Source: Oscillospiraceae bacterium (GTDB lineage: Bacteria; Bacillota; Clostridia; Oscillospirales; UBA929). From it: DNA of 49,084 nucleotides. How positions within the stretch are numbered: the first letter of the stretch is position 1; each line of letters opens with the position of its first letter. This document shows, piece after piece, positions 34,526 to 42,450 of the stretch. Position numbers and translations under genes: made by a program. The DNA lies in the NCBI GenBank assembly GCA_009782215.1, contig WRKO01000018.1:1-49084 (forward strand), written 5' to 3'. The notes beneath the pieces are model-generated. The model saw nothing but the letters and a program-made list of their open reading frames with translations. It had not been told where the DNA came from and made no database searches.

Positions 34526-36331
34526 ATGAAAAGACGAATCCTATCCCTAGCGCTGACGCTGGCGCTGGTTCTGACGCTTGTCCCTATGACCGTCGCCCCC
34601 GCGATAGCGTCGTCCTCCGCGTTCAGCGGCGGCACAGGCACGAAGGACGACCCCTACATCATCACCACGGCGGAACAACTGGCCTTTCTCGCGGAGCGTG
34701 TAAACGCGGGCGACAGAGACCCGGACAACGAACCTGACCCATACGAATCCGGCGACATGGCTTTTTATCCCTACAAGGCATATAAACTGGGCAGCGATAT
34801 TGACCTCTCTGCTTACGGTAAAAACTGGAATGACGGTAAAGGCTGGATTCCGATTGGGGCATTGGTCGACCGTTCACTCAATTTCCCCGGTACATTTGAC
34901 GGGAACGGTCATAAAATAACCGGATTGTACATCAATGATCCGAACCTTAGAATTGCGGGATTGTTCGGAAATGTTGGGGGAGGAACGGTGAAAAACTTAG
35001 GTGTCATTGATGTGAATATCACTGCTCTGGGGGGCGACGGCAGTGGTGGCGTCGGAGGAGTGGTCGGAGAATTGGCCGGCTCGTGGGGCTCGTGGGAGGG
35101 CGTATCGGCGTCAACTGTGACAAATTGCTACACAACGGGAACTGTTAACGGTTACGCAAGTGTTGGAGGTATAGTAGGCGCTGTTCGGGGTGACGCAAGC
35201 TTTGTGACAGATTCTTATTCAACGTGCGATATTAAGGGTGAGTTTACCTTCATCGGCGGAGTGGTTGGAGTTGTTATTTCTGGCAGCGTGATAGATTGCT
35301 ACTCAACGGGAGCGGTTGACGGCCCTGAAGCTGTTGGAGGTGTGGTTGGAGCGGTTCGCGACAGAGGCAAAATAATGAATTGCTATTCGACAGGCGCTGT
35401 CAGCGGTAATCTGGCTATCGGCGGGGTAGCGGGGAGGCTTTATATTCATCCTGAGTTTGACAGTGAAATTCCCGCGGTAACGAATTGCGCCGCGCTGAAC
35501 CCGAGCGTAAAAGGCAGTACCGATGTCGGGCGTGTTGCCGGCGCTGTCGACCTTCATGGTATGGGAGAACCCGAAGATGTTTTGTCCAACAACCGCGCAT
35601 GGAGCGGCATGACCACAGACGGCGGCACGGCGTTTTCGGCGGAGCGGGGGCATGACACAATCAACGGCGCGACAACCGACAGCAACGACCCCGCAGACCG
35701 TTACAGCGAACTGCCCGAAGAAGAACCGGAGCCGGAAGAGCCCGAAGAACCCGAACCGGAAGAGCCGGAAGAGCCCATCGAAGCCCCCAACCTTGACGCC
35801 GCCGCCGGCTGGGCGCACACGCACATCAACGACGCGTATGCCAAGGGCTTCCTCCCCGAGGAGCTGCAAGCCGCCTACACGCAAAACATCACGCGGGGCG
35901 AGTTTGTGCGGCTGGCGATGAGCTGGCTGCGGTACGAGACGAAGATGACGGACGACGAGCTGGTGGCGGCGTATGCGAAGCCGGGGAACTTGGACAGGGC
36001 TTTCAGCGACACGGACGACCCGATTATACTGGCGGCGGCTTGGCTGGATATCACGGCGGGCGTCGGCGGGGGCGTGTTTGGGATTGACGGCACGTTTGAC
36101 CGGCAGCAGGCTGCGGTGATGCTGGTGAAGGTGCATAACATCTTGGGGATTGAGACGGACGACCCGTCGCCCGCGGACTTCGGCGATATGGACGAGGCGG
36201 CCGGCTGGGCGATGGACGCGATACACTTTGTCGGCTCAAACGGGATTATGAACGGCTCCGGCGGGAACTTCATGCCAGAGGGGACGTTTACGCGGGAGCA
36301 GAGCATTATTGTGTTTAACCAGATGGGATAA
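34526..36331 (+). CDS. S-layer-anchored GLUG-repeat protein
   Basis: 601 residues from the ATG at 34526. Signal peptide MKRRILSLALTLALVLTLVP...AIA. Residues 35-150 hold a domain with GTKDDPYIITTAEQLAFLAERVN and FPGTFDGNGHKITGLYI. Then come about five GLUG-type repeats (GGVVGAV...TNCYSTGAV.G) forming a probable beta-helix. A Glu/Pro linker (EEPEPEEPEEPEPEEPEEP) leads to three SLH modules (AGWAHTHINDAYAKGFLPEE, ITRGEFVRLAMSWL, FTREQSIIVFNQMG). Surface protein, likely adhesive; function unproven. The repeat part is visibly more AT-rich than the SLH part, suggesting modules of different origin. Confidence 0.88.
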   Translation: MKRRILSLALTLALVLTLVPMTVAPAIASSSAFSGGTGTKDDPYIITTAEQLAFLAERVNAGDRDPDNEPDPYESGDMAFYPYKAYKLGSDIDLSAYGKNWNDGKGWIPIGALVDRSLNFPGTFDGNGHKITGLYINDPNLRIAGLFGNVGGGTVKNLGVIDVNITALGGDGSGGVGGVVGELAGSWGSWEGVSASTVTNCYTTGTVNGYASVGGIVGAVRGDASFVTDSYSTCDIKGEFTFIGGVVGVVISGSVIDCYSTGAVDGPEAVGGVVGAVRDRGKIMNCYSTGAVSGNLAIGGVAGRLYIHPEFDSEIPAVTNCAALNPSVKGSTDVGRVAGAVDLHGMGEPEDVLSNNRAWSGMTTDGGTAFSAERGHDTINGATTDSNDPADRYSELPEEEPEPEEPEEPEPEEPEEPIEAPNLDAAAGWAHTHINDAYAKGFLPEELQAAYTQNITRGEFVRLAMSWLRYETKMTDDELVAAYAKPGNLDRAFSDTDDPIILAAAWLDITAGVGGGVFGIDGTFDRQQAAVMLVKVHNILGIETDDPSPADFGDMDEAAGWAMDAIHFVGSNGIMNGSGGNFMPEGTFTREQSIIVFNQMG

Positions 36332-36346
36332 ACCGGAAGATTGGGA

Positions 36347-36376
36347 TTGACAAGAGGCGCTCGGATTGACTATAAT
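36347..36376 (+). promoter_or_regulatory. Promoter of serC-serA
   Basis: -35 TTGACA (36347-36352), -10 TATAAT (36371-36376), spacing 18, 31 bases before the serC start. Confidence 0.8.
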
Positions 36377-36406
36377 GGAGCGTATCTTGACCTAGGGGGG
36401 AAGACT

Positions 36407-37474
36407 GTGCCGCGCGTGTTTAATTTTTCAGCCGGGCCGGCGATGATGCCGGAGGCGGTGCTGCGCCGCGCCGCCGAGGAGATGGCGGATTTCAGCGGGA
36501 GCGGGATGTCGGTGATGGAGATGAGCCACCGCTCAAAGGACTATGTGGCGATTTTTGAGGGTGTGGAGATGAAGCTCCGCGCCGCGCTGGGCGTGCCGGA
36601 GGGGTACGCGGTGTTGTTTTTGCAGGGCGGGGCGACGCTTCAGTTTTCCGCCGTGCCGATGAACCTGCTTGCCGCGAGGGGCGCGGCGGACTACGCGGTG
36701 ACCGGCTTTTTCTCCAAGAAGGCGTTTCAGTGCGCCAAGATGTACGGCGACGTCCGCGCCGCCTGCGATACGGGCGACTACTATGCCATTCCGGGGCAGG
36801 ACGGGCTTGCGCTCAACCCGGACGCGTCGTATTTCCACTACTGCCACAACAACACCGTCTACGGAACCCGCTGGCCGTACTTGCCGGAGACGGGCGGCGT
36901 GCCGCTGGTGTGCGATATGTCCTCGTCGATATTGTCGGAGCCGGCAGACGTTTCCAAGTTTGGCGTGATTTATGCCGGGGCGCAGAAAAACATGGGCCCG
37001 GCGGGGCTGACCGTGGTCATCGCGCGGAAGGATTTGCTGGACGCCCCGCCGCTGCCGGGCACGCCGGATTTGCTGCGGTATAAGGCCCAAGCCGAAAACG
37101 GCTCAATGATTAACACGCCCGCCACATACGGCGTCTATCTGCTCGGGCTGGTTTTGGACTGGCTGGCCGGGCAGGGCGGCGTGGAGGCGATGGCCAAGCA
37201 CAACGCTAGGAAGGCCGCGGCGGTCTATGACGCGGTGGACGCGTCGCCGGTGTTTGCGTGCAAGGCGGAGCAAAGCGCCCGCTCGATGATGAACGTCGTC
37301 TTCTCCTCCGGCTCGGAGGAGACGGACGGGCGGTTTATCAAGGAAGCCAAGGCGCGCGGGATGGTCACGCTCAAGGCGCACCGCGCCACCGGCGGCATCC
37401 GCGCCTCGATGTACAACGCCATGCCGCTTGAGGGCGCGGAGAGACTGGCGGAGCTGATACGGGAATTCGCGTAG
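36407..37474 (+). CDS. serC: Phosphoserine aminotransferase
   Basis: 355 residues from the GTG at 36407, preceded by AGGGGGG. The start VFNFSAGPAMMPEAVLRRAAEEM is the family signature. SGMSVMEMSHRS and FLQGGATLQFSAVPMNLL are substrate and PLP contacts; the PLP lysine is in YAGAQKNMGPAGL. Converts 3-phosphohydroxypyruvate and glutamate to phosphoserine. serA follows 50 bases on. The stop TAG lies in a degenerate copy of the palindromic repeat. Confidence 0.96.
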   Translation: MPRVFNFSAGPAMMPEAVLRRAAEEMADFSGSGMSVMEMSHRSKDYVAIFEGVEMKLRAALGVPEGYAVLFLQGGATLQFSAVPMNLLAARGAADYAVTGFFSKKAFQCAKMYGDVRAACDTGDYYAIPGQDGLALNPDASYFHYCHNNTVYGTRWPYLPETGGVPLVCDMSSSILSEPADVSKFGVIYAGAQKNMGPAGLTVVIARKDLLDAPPLPGTPDLLRYKAQAENGSMINTPATYGVYLLGLVLDWLAGQGGVEAMAKHNARKAAAVYDAVDASPVFACKAEQSARSMMNVVFSSGSEETDGRFIKEAKARGMVTLKAHRATGGIRASMYNAMPLEGAERLAELIREFA

Positions 37475-37502
37475 GGACGCGCAGCGCCCGTCCTGCGTAC
37501 CG
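37471..37502 (+). repeat. Degenerate stop-codon palindromic repeat, serC copy
   Basis: GTAGGGACG core including the serC stop TAG (37472-37474). The arms pair only as GGACG (37475-37479) with CGTCC (37489-37493) plus outer GTA/TAC. It resembles the ctsR and dnaJ copies in position and core. Confidence 0.5.
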
Positions 37503-37524
37503 GGCAGATATATAGGAGGAAGTT

Positions 37525-38688
37525 ATGTATACCATTAAAACGATGAACCACATCTCGCCGGTCGGGCTGCTGCGGCTGCCCGCCGAGCAGTTTTCCGTAG
37601 ACGCAAAATGCGAAAGGCCGGACGCCATATTGGTGCGCAGCGCCGATTTGCATGAAATGCCGCTCAACAGCGAGCTGCTTTGCATCGCGCGCGCCGGGGC
37701 GGGGGTCAACACGATACCCATCGAGCGCTGCAGTCAAAACGGCGTGGTAGTGTTCAACACGCCGGGCGCCAACGCCAACGCGGTGAAGGAGCTGGTCGTT
37801 TGCTCGCTGCTTCTCGCCTCCCGCGATATATACGGCGGGATTGACTGGGCGCGCAAGCTGACCGGCGACGATATAGAGGAGCAGGTTGAAAAGGGCAAAT
37901 CCTCGTTTGTCGGGCCGGAGATTGCGGGCAAGACGCTGGGCATCATCGGCGTCGGGGCCATCGGGGTGGGCGTGGCCAACGCCGCGCACGCCTTGGGCAT
38001 GGAGGTGCTGGGCTACGACCCGTATATGACCGTCAGCGCCGCGCTGGAGCTGTCGCGCCGGGTACGGCTTGCCCGCGACATCTCACAGGTGTTCGCCGAG
38101 TCTGACTATCTTACCCTGCATGTGCCGCTGAACAGTGAGACGAAAGCGGATTTGGCCGATATGCTCAACCATGTCAAGGTGGGCGTACGCATCATCAACC
38201 TCGCGAGGGGCGGGCTGCTGGACGGCGGCGCGCTGCTGGCCGCGCTGGACAACGGCACGGTATCGTGCTATGTGACCGATTTCCCCGACAAGGCAATCGC
38301 CAACCATCCGAACGTCATCCCTATTCCGCATCTGGGCTCGTCCACGCCGGAGAGCGAGGACAACTGCGCCCGGATGGCGGTGGACCAGACCTCGGACTAT
38401 CTGCGCTACGGCAACATCAAAAACTCGGTCAACTTTCCGAATGTAGAGCTGCCGCCCATTAAGGGCATCCGCCTGTGCGTCATCCACGACAACATCCCCA
38501 ACATGATTGGGGAGGTTTCCACCGCGATGGCCGAGTCGGGCATCAACATCGAAAACATGATGTCCAAGTCCAAGGGCGAGCTGGCGTATACCATCCTCGA
38601 CCTCTCCGGCGGGACGCCGGGGGGCGCGGTGGTGGAGCGCTTGAAAACGCACAAGCATATCACCCGCGTACGGGTGCTGAAGGCGTAA
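37525..38688 (+). CDS. serA: D-3-phosphoglycerate dehydrogenase with ACT domain
   Basis: 387 residues. NAD-binding Rossmann motif GIIGVGAIGVGVANAA with acidic D in GYDPY; catalytic region INLARGGLLD and HLGSSTPESEDNCA. A C-terminal ACT domain (LCVIHDNIPNMIGEVSTAMAESGINIENMMSKS) is the expected serine-binding feedback site. Oxidises 3-phosphoglycerate, the first step of serine synthesis. TATAGGAGGAAG precedes the ATG. Confidence 0.95.
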   Translation: MYTIKTMNHISPVGLLRLPAEQFSVDAKCERPDAILVRSADLHEMPLNSELLCIARAGAGVNTIPIERCSQNGVVVFNTPGANANAVKELVVCSLLLASRDIYGGIDWARKLTGDDIEEQVEKGKSSFVGPEIAGKTLGIIGVGAIGVGVANAAHALGMEVLGYDPYMTVSAALELSRRVRLARDISQVFAESDYLTLHVPLNSETKADLADMLNHVKVGVRIINLARGGLLDGGALLAALDNGTVSCYVTDFPDKAIANHPNVIPIPHLGSSTPESEDNCARMAVDQTSDYLRYGNIKNSVNFPNVELPPIKGIRLCVIHDNIPNMIGEVSTAMAESGINIENMMSKSKGELAYTILDLSGGTPGGAVVERLKTHKHITRVRVLKA

Positions 38689-38692
38689 GAAT

Positions 38693-38717
38693 CTCCCCGC
38701 CGGCGTCCGGCGGGGAG
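38693..38717. terminator. Strong hairpin between serA and the convergent gene
   Basis: CTCCCCGCCGG and CCGGCGGGGAG, a perfect 11-bp stem with a CGT loop, four bases past the serA stop. No T-run on either strand, so it may act as a transcript-end protector or weak terminator for both flanking genes. Confidence 0.55.
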
Positions 38718-38743
38718 CGTATACGCGTATATGTATGGCTGGC

Positions 38744-39388
38744 TTACTTAGCACCCGCAGCCCATTCATCTAGGCCCTTCATAACAGCGTTCAGGGTTTG
38801 ATAGCTGATTTCGGGCAGCTTGCCGCCGAACATCTTCTCGACCTCGTCGAAGCCCTTTTGGATGTACTTCCGCATATCCTCAATCTTTGAAGGGTCGCCG
38901 CCGGTGATGGCCTTGGCAAAATCGAGAATGCGCTGGCTGGTCTGCTTGACGCCGTAGTATCCGTCTTCGCCGATGTCCTCTTTCGCTCTGGCAATCAACG
39001 CGTCCTGCGCCTCGGGCGAAAGGTCGGGATGGAACGAGAATGTCCCGTCGCCGTTGTCAACCATCAAATCCCAGTAGCTGTCTACTTTATTGGGGTTGAG
39101 ACGGAAGCCGCCGCCTCCGGCGGACAGATTGTTTTGGTTGACTTGGCTGACCAACTGCGTTACAAGGTTTTGCAGGCTTTGGATATAGGCCCGTTCCTGC
39201 GCCCGAATCCCCCGTATCGCGGTACGGTCGCGCGTGTAGGTCGCCGCGTTCGTTTCCTCGCCCTTTTCGTATGTAGCGGCGATGTCGAGCGCCGCGTCGG
39301 TTTGGGCGGCCGGAGTCGCGCCGGTGTTTGGTGTGCTGGTTGCGGCGGATGGATAGGGTGTGCTTTGTACTCCTGAGATTCCGCTCAT
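38744..39388 (-). CDS. Uncharacterised protein
   Basis: 214 residues, not recognised. The Ser/Thr/Ala/Pro-rich first 50 residues have no signal peptide or membrane helix. A central helix (RAYIQSLQNLVTQLVSQVNQNN) follows. The well-ordered C-terminal part has YYGVKQTSQRILDFAKAITGGDPSKIEDMRKYIQKGFDEVEKMFGG, whose hydrophobic pattern suggests a compact helical domain. I recall similar C-termini in unnamed clostridial proteins but cannot assign a role. The CGGAGGG ribosome site is strong. Divergent from the reduced ATPase-like gene. Confidence 0.75.
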   Translation of the reverse strand: MSGISGVQSTPYPSAATSTPNTGATPAAQTDAALDIAATYEKGEETNAATYTRDRTAIRGIRAQERAYIQSLQNLVTQLVSQVNQNNLSAGGGGFRLNPNKVDSYWDLMVDNGDGTFSFHPDLSPEAQDALIARAKEDIGEDGYYGVKQTSQRILDFAKAITGGDPSKIEDMRKYIQKGFDEVEKMFGGKLPEISYQTLNAVMKGLDEWAAGAK

Positions 39389-39406
39389 GTCGGTTCCCTC
39401 CGTTCG

Positions 39407-39435
39407 TTGATTTAGTTCCTTCAGATAATTATATC
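39407..39435 (+). promoter_or_regulatory. Possible promoter of the reduced P-type ATPase-like gene
   Basis: -35 TTGATT (39407-39412), -10 TATATC (39430-39435), spacing 17, 27 bases before the start codon. The -10 is imperfect. Confidence 0.4.
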
Positions 39436-39461
39436 GAATACAATACAGGGAGACTTAACCT

Positions 39462-40244
39462 ATGAATGAAAAGAAATCTTTCGCGCCCGCGTGGATTGTC
39501 ATCCCCACCGTCGTACCCGCGCTGCTGCTGTGTGTGCTGTCGCTGTCCATCGTCCTTTTCCGCTTTCTCACCGACGCCGCGTGGACGGGCGTCCTTGAGC
39601 AGATTGCCGTCGCGCTGGCCGCGGCCAACCCGGGGGCTTTGCCGATACTGGCTTTGCTGCTCGCGGCGGTGAGAAAGGCCGTCGGCGGCTATATGGTGAG
39701 GGAGGCCGTTACGATGGAAGGGGTCGGGCGGGAGACGCTTGACCGCTCCGCCGCCATAGCGGAGGGAAAATCCGGCCACCCCATTGCCGCCTGTCTGCGC
39801 GATTTCTGCGGCGATGTGGCGGCGCCGCCGGACAAATACGTGGAGATGGAGGGCTTGGGCGTTTCGGCGCAGTTTTCGGGACAGATGATTCACGCGGGGA
39901 ACGCCGGATATATGCGCGGGCTGAAAGTCGAGGCGCCCGACGTGCCGGGAAAGACCGTTTTTATCGCGCTGGAGGGGCGGCTGCTGGGGTATTACCGCCT
40001 GCTGGGGCCGAAGGAAACGGACTGGCTGCGGTCACGGCTGACCGTCGCCATTGCCGTTTGCGCCGGATTCAAAATCGCGGTGTGGGTCTTGGCCGCGCTG
40101 GCGGGGACGGCGAATCTGCCCCTCTTTGTGGGGCTGGAGACGCTTTCGCTGATATTCGGTCTGGCGGCGGCGCGGCGGCTTATTGATTCGCCGGGGGCGT
40201 CTCCGCAATCACCGTCACGTCCGGGTGCAGATGTAAGAAAGTAA
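39462..40244 (+). CDS. Reduced P1B-type ATPase-like membrane protein lacking the phosphorylation domain
   Basis: 260 residues. Residues 10-80 align by eye with helices 5 and 6 of heavy-metal ATPases and the following turn (AVALAAANPGALPILALLLAAVRKAVGGYMVREA), but the metal-binding CPC reads NPG (56-58). Residues 90-175 match the nucleotide-binding domain: SGHPIAACL with the His-Pro of P1B enzymes (106-107), GLGVSA, GNAGYM, GKTVFIALEGRLLG. Residues 190-240 match the last two helices. The DKTGT aspartate loop, TGD, GDGxND and the actuator TGE are all absent. ATP binding may persist, but transport by the usual cycle cannot. AGGGAG precedes the ATG. The end overlaps nagB by 65 bases, convergently. 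Confidence 0.78.
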   Translation: MNEKKSFAPAWIVIPTVVPALLLCVLSLSIVLFRFLTDAAWTGVLEQIAVALAAANPGALPILALLLAAVRKAVGGYMVREAVTMEGVGRETLDRSAAIAEGKSGHPIAACLRDFCGDVAAPPDKYVEMEGLGVSAQFSGQMIHAGNAGYMRGLKVEAPDVPGKTVFIALEGRLLGYYRLLGPKETDWLRSRLTVAIAVCAGFKIAVWVLAALAGTANLPLFVGLETLSLIFGLAAARRLIDSPGASPQSPSRPGADVRK

Positions 40245-40890
40245 CGGGGTTTCGGGTGGTGACGGCGGTGCTGTCCAGCAGGCCGCGCAGCGCGTCGCGC
40301 TTGCTTTCTCCTTTGACGAGGAGGAGGATGGACTTCGCCCGCAGAATGTCGCCCAGCCCCATTGTAATGGCTTTTTCCGGCACGGCGCCGTCGGCAAACC
40401 AGCGGGCGTTGGCGTCTATGGTCGCCTTGGCCAGCGGCGCGATGTGAACAAGCGATTCGATGGCTTCGTCCGGCTCGTTGAATCCGATATGCCCGTTGGG
40501 GCCGACGCCGAGGAGCTGTAAATCGACCGTATTCTCCTCAAAAAAGCGGCGCAGGCGGGCGACCTCCTCTTCGGGGGGGGCGGCGCGGTCGGCGATGGTG
40601 ATGCTCTCGCGGGGGATGTTGATATGGTCGAACAGGTTGTCGTGCATATACTTGCGGTAGCTGTCCTCCTCGCGGCAATTCACGTATTCGTCGAGGTTGA
40701 CCGTGCGCGCGCAGGAGAAGTCGGCGCGTCCCTCGCGGTACGCGTCAATCAGCAGGCGGTAAACCCCCAGCGGCGTCTCGCCCGTGGCAAGCCCGAGCAG
40801 TAAATCCGGCTTTTTTTTCAGCGCGGACAGGATGATTTCCGTGCTCCTTTGCGCGCTCTCGGCATAGCTGCCGGTGAAGATGACTTTCAT
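40180..40890 (-). CDS. nagB: Glucosamine-6-phosphate deaminase
   Basis: 236 residues from the ATG at 40890 (AAAGGACG upstream). Converts glucosamine 6-phosphate to fructose 6-phosphate and ammonia. Shows LLGLATGETPLGVY, TVNLDEYV and the catalytic LLGVGPNGHIGFNEP; the C-terminal FLHLHPDVTVIAE is typical of the short monomeric form. It follows the deacetylase-like gene by 13 bases on the same strand; no nagA in the window. Confidence 0.95.
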   Translation of the reverse strand: MKVIFTGSYAESAQRSTEIILSALKKKPDLLLGLATGETPLGVYRLLIDAYREGRADFSCARTVNLDEYVNCREEDSYRKYMHDNLFDHINIPRESITIADRAAPPEEEVARLRRFFEENTVDLQLLGVGPNGHIGFNEPDEAIESLVHIAPLAKATIDANARWFADGAVPEKAITMGLGDILRAKSILLLVKGESKRDALRGLLDSTAVTTRNPVTFLHLHPDVTVIAETPPANQ

Positions 40891-40903
40891 GGGACACGTC
40901 CTT

Positions 40904-42076
40904 TCATCGGGCCGGTTCGCCCGGATTGATCCGGTATATGTTGTCACGCCCCATCAGCGGGAGCAATTCCGCCAAGGCGTCGGTCACGGCGTCGGTATGC
41001 GGGAGGGAGAAGACCAGAACGGTGGGGTCGGGGGTTCGCTCCAGAAGCGGCGTGACGGCGTTTATCAAGTCCTGCGCCGACGCGTCCTCGGCAAAACGGT
41101 GGGAATATCCCCAGTAACGGTATCCCGACGGCTCCGGCGGCGGGCTGTCGGAGCGCAGCAGCCATGTCTTGACAAACGCGGCTTCGCGCAGCAGCGCGTT
41201 GGCGCGCGGCACGGCGTCCGTCTCCTCCTCCGTTTCGTTGATGAGCAGCCCGACCTGATGCCGCGCGGTCATGCGGCGGACGGCGGCGGGGTTTTCAAGC
41301 AGGCTTTCGGGCGGAAGGAAAAAGAGCGCGGGCAAGCCCTCCCGTTCGATAAAGTCCAGCAGCCTTTCCGTCGATTCGTTCACCGCGCCGTCAAAGGTGA
41401 GATAGACCGATACGTCGAAGCGCACCTCGGGAGACGGGGACGGAGACGGGGGCGGCGGAGGCGGCGAGGGGGAGGGGCCGGCCGGCCCCGGGGGGGCGGA
41501 CACGCCCGGAGTGGGCGACGGCGGAGCGATGGAGGCCATGTACTCGTCGTATCTGGGCTTGATGAGCAGCTCCCCGCGGTAGCGGATGAACCAATCGTCG
41601 GACATCGCGTTGCCGCTGGTGACGCGCACCATAGTTCCCCACTCGGTTTCGGAGGTGTTGGAGAATCCGAAGCCGAACACGTCGCACACCAGCTCGGCGG
41701 GGAGGAGGAATATCAGTGGGTTTTCCGAAACGGGGTACAGCGGCGCCGTATAGCGGTCGCTGCCGCTGAACGCGGTATGCTGGCCTGAAACAAAGGTCAG
41801 CCGCGTGTCGTTGTTGAAGAGGGTGAGATGCTTTTCCTCGGGAGACCACTGAAAGCGCAGCCTGAGGCCGTTGTTCGCGTCGGTCAGCACGGTATGCGGA
41901 ACCATTGTGCCGTGGTTGGACGGCGGCAGGGGCCGTGAGTATTGCTCAAAGGGATAGACCCTGTCGTTGACGACCAGAAAATAAGAGGTCTCCGCGCGCG
42001 CGGGGCCCAGCTTCGGCGTCAGCGCCGCGAACAGGGCGGCCAGCAGGACGGGGACGGCCAATCGCAGCCGTTTCAT
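40904..42076 (-). CDS. Secreted protein with degenerate polysaccharide-deacetylase (NodB-like) domain
   Basis: 390 residues from the ATG at 42076. Signal peptide MKRLRLAVPVLLAALFAAL...ARA. The N-terminal half (VVNDRVYPF, MVPHTVLTD, LTFVSGQH) resembles copper-amine-oxidase-type N-terminal beta domains found in wall proteins. Then comes a long Pro/Ser linker, then a NodB-like fold: VSVYLTFDGAVNESTERLLDFIEREGLPALFFLPP. The metal-binding TFDDGP is changed to TFDGAV and the HSxxH place reads GLLINETEEE, so deacetylase activity is unlikely. Perhaps a binding protein. Transcribed together with nagB. Confidence 0.8.
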   Translation of the reverse strand: MKRLRLAVPVLLAALFAALTPKLGPARAETSYFLVVNDRVYPFEQYSRPLPPSNHGTMVPHTVLTDANNGLRLRFQWSPEEKHLTLFNNDTRLTFVSGQHTAFSGSDRYTAPLYPVSENPLIFLLPAELVCDVFGFGFSNTSETEWGTMVRVTSGNAMSDDWFIRYRGELLIKPRYDEYMASIAPPSPTPGVSAPPGPAGPSPSPPPPPPSPSPSPEVRFDVSVYLTFDGAVNESTERLLDFIEREGLPALFFLPPESLLENPAAVRRMTARHQVGLLINETEEETDAVPRANALLREAAFVKTWLLRSDSPPPEPSGYRYWGYSHRFAEDASAQDLINAVTPLLERTPDPTVLVFSLPHTDAVTDALAELLPLMGRDNIYRINPGEPAR

Positions 42077-42109
42077 CACAACGCCCCCCTTTCTCACCGC
42101 TCTCTTATC

Positions 42110-42138
42110 AGTATACGCTTCGGGGCGGAAAAAATCAA
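42110..42138 (-). promoter_or_regulatory. Promoter of the degenerate deacetylase-nagB pair
   Basis: Minus strand -35 TTGATT (42133-42138), -10 TATACT (42110-42115), spacing 17. Confidence 0.65.
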
Positions 42139-42184
42139 GAAAAACGCCGCGCGAAAAAAATCAAACGAAATTTGTAAAATATAC

Positions 42185-42213
42185 TTGACAATGTGAAAAC
42201 TATATGCTACGAT
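42185..42213 (+). promoter_or_regulatory. Promoter of the XRE-NatAB module
   Basis: -35 TTGACA (42185-42190), -10 TACGAT (42208-42213), spacing 17. It diverges from the nagB-pair promoter with about 45 AT-rich bases between. Confidence 0.65.
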
Positions 42214-42246
42214 ATGTCTGCCGGCAAAAAGAAAGAAGGCGGTTAT

Positions 42247-42450
42247 ATGGCCAAAAACCTGCGGCTCAAGGCGGCACGCGCCGCCAAGGACATGTCCCAG
42301 CAGACCCTCGCCGACGCCGTGGGCGTCACGCGGCAAACGGTCAACGCCATCGAGATGGGCGACTACAACCCCACCATACGGCTCTGCGCCGCCATCTGCC
42401 GCGCGCTGGGCAAGACGCTGGACGAATTGTTTTGGGAGGAGATTGAATGA
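42247..42450 (+). CDS. XRE-family transcriptional regulator
   Basis: 67 residues: a bare Cro/CI-type helix-turn-helix (RLKAARAAKDMSQQTLADAVGVTRQTVNAIEMGDYNPTIRLCAAICRALGKTLDELFW). Such small regulators often control the transporter genes that follow. The ATG at 42247 is preceded by GAAGGCGG; a longer in-frame start lies within the promoter region. Overlaps the next gene by four bases. Confidence 0.92.
   Translation: MAKNLRLKAARAAKDMSQQTLADAVGVTRQTVNAIEMGDYNPTIRLCAAICRALGKTLDELFWEEIE

Noticed and set aside
36377..36406. T-box or other riboswitch before serC
   Set aside because: The leader from the promoter to the start codon is about 25 bases, too short for a riboswitch.
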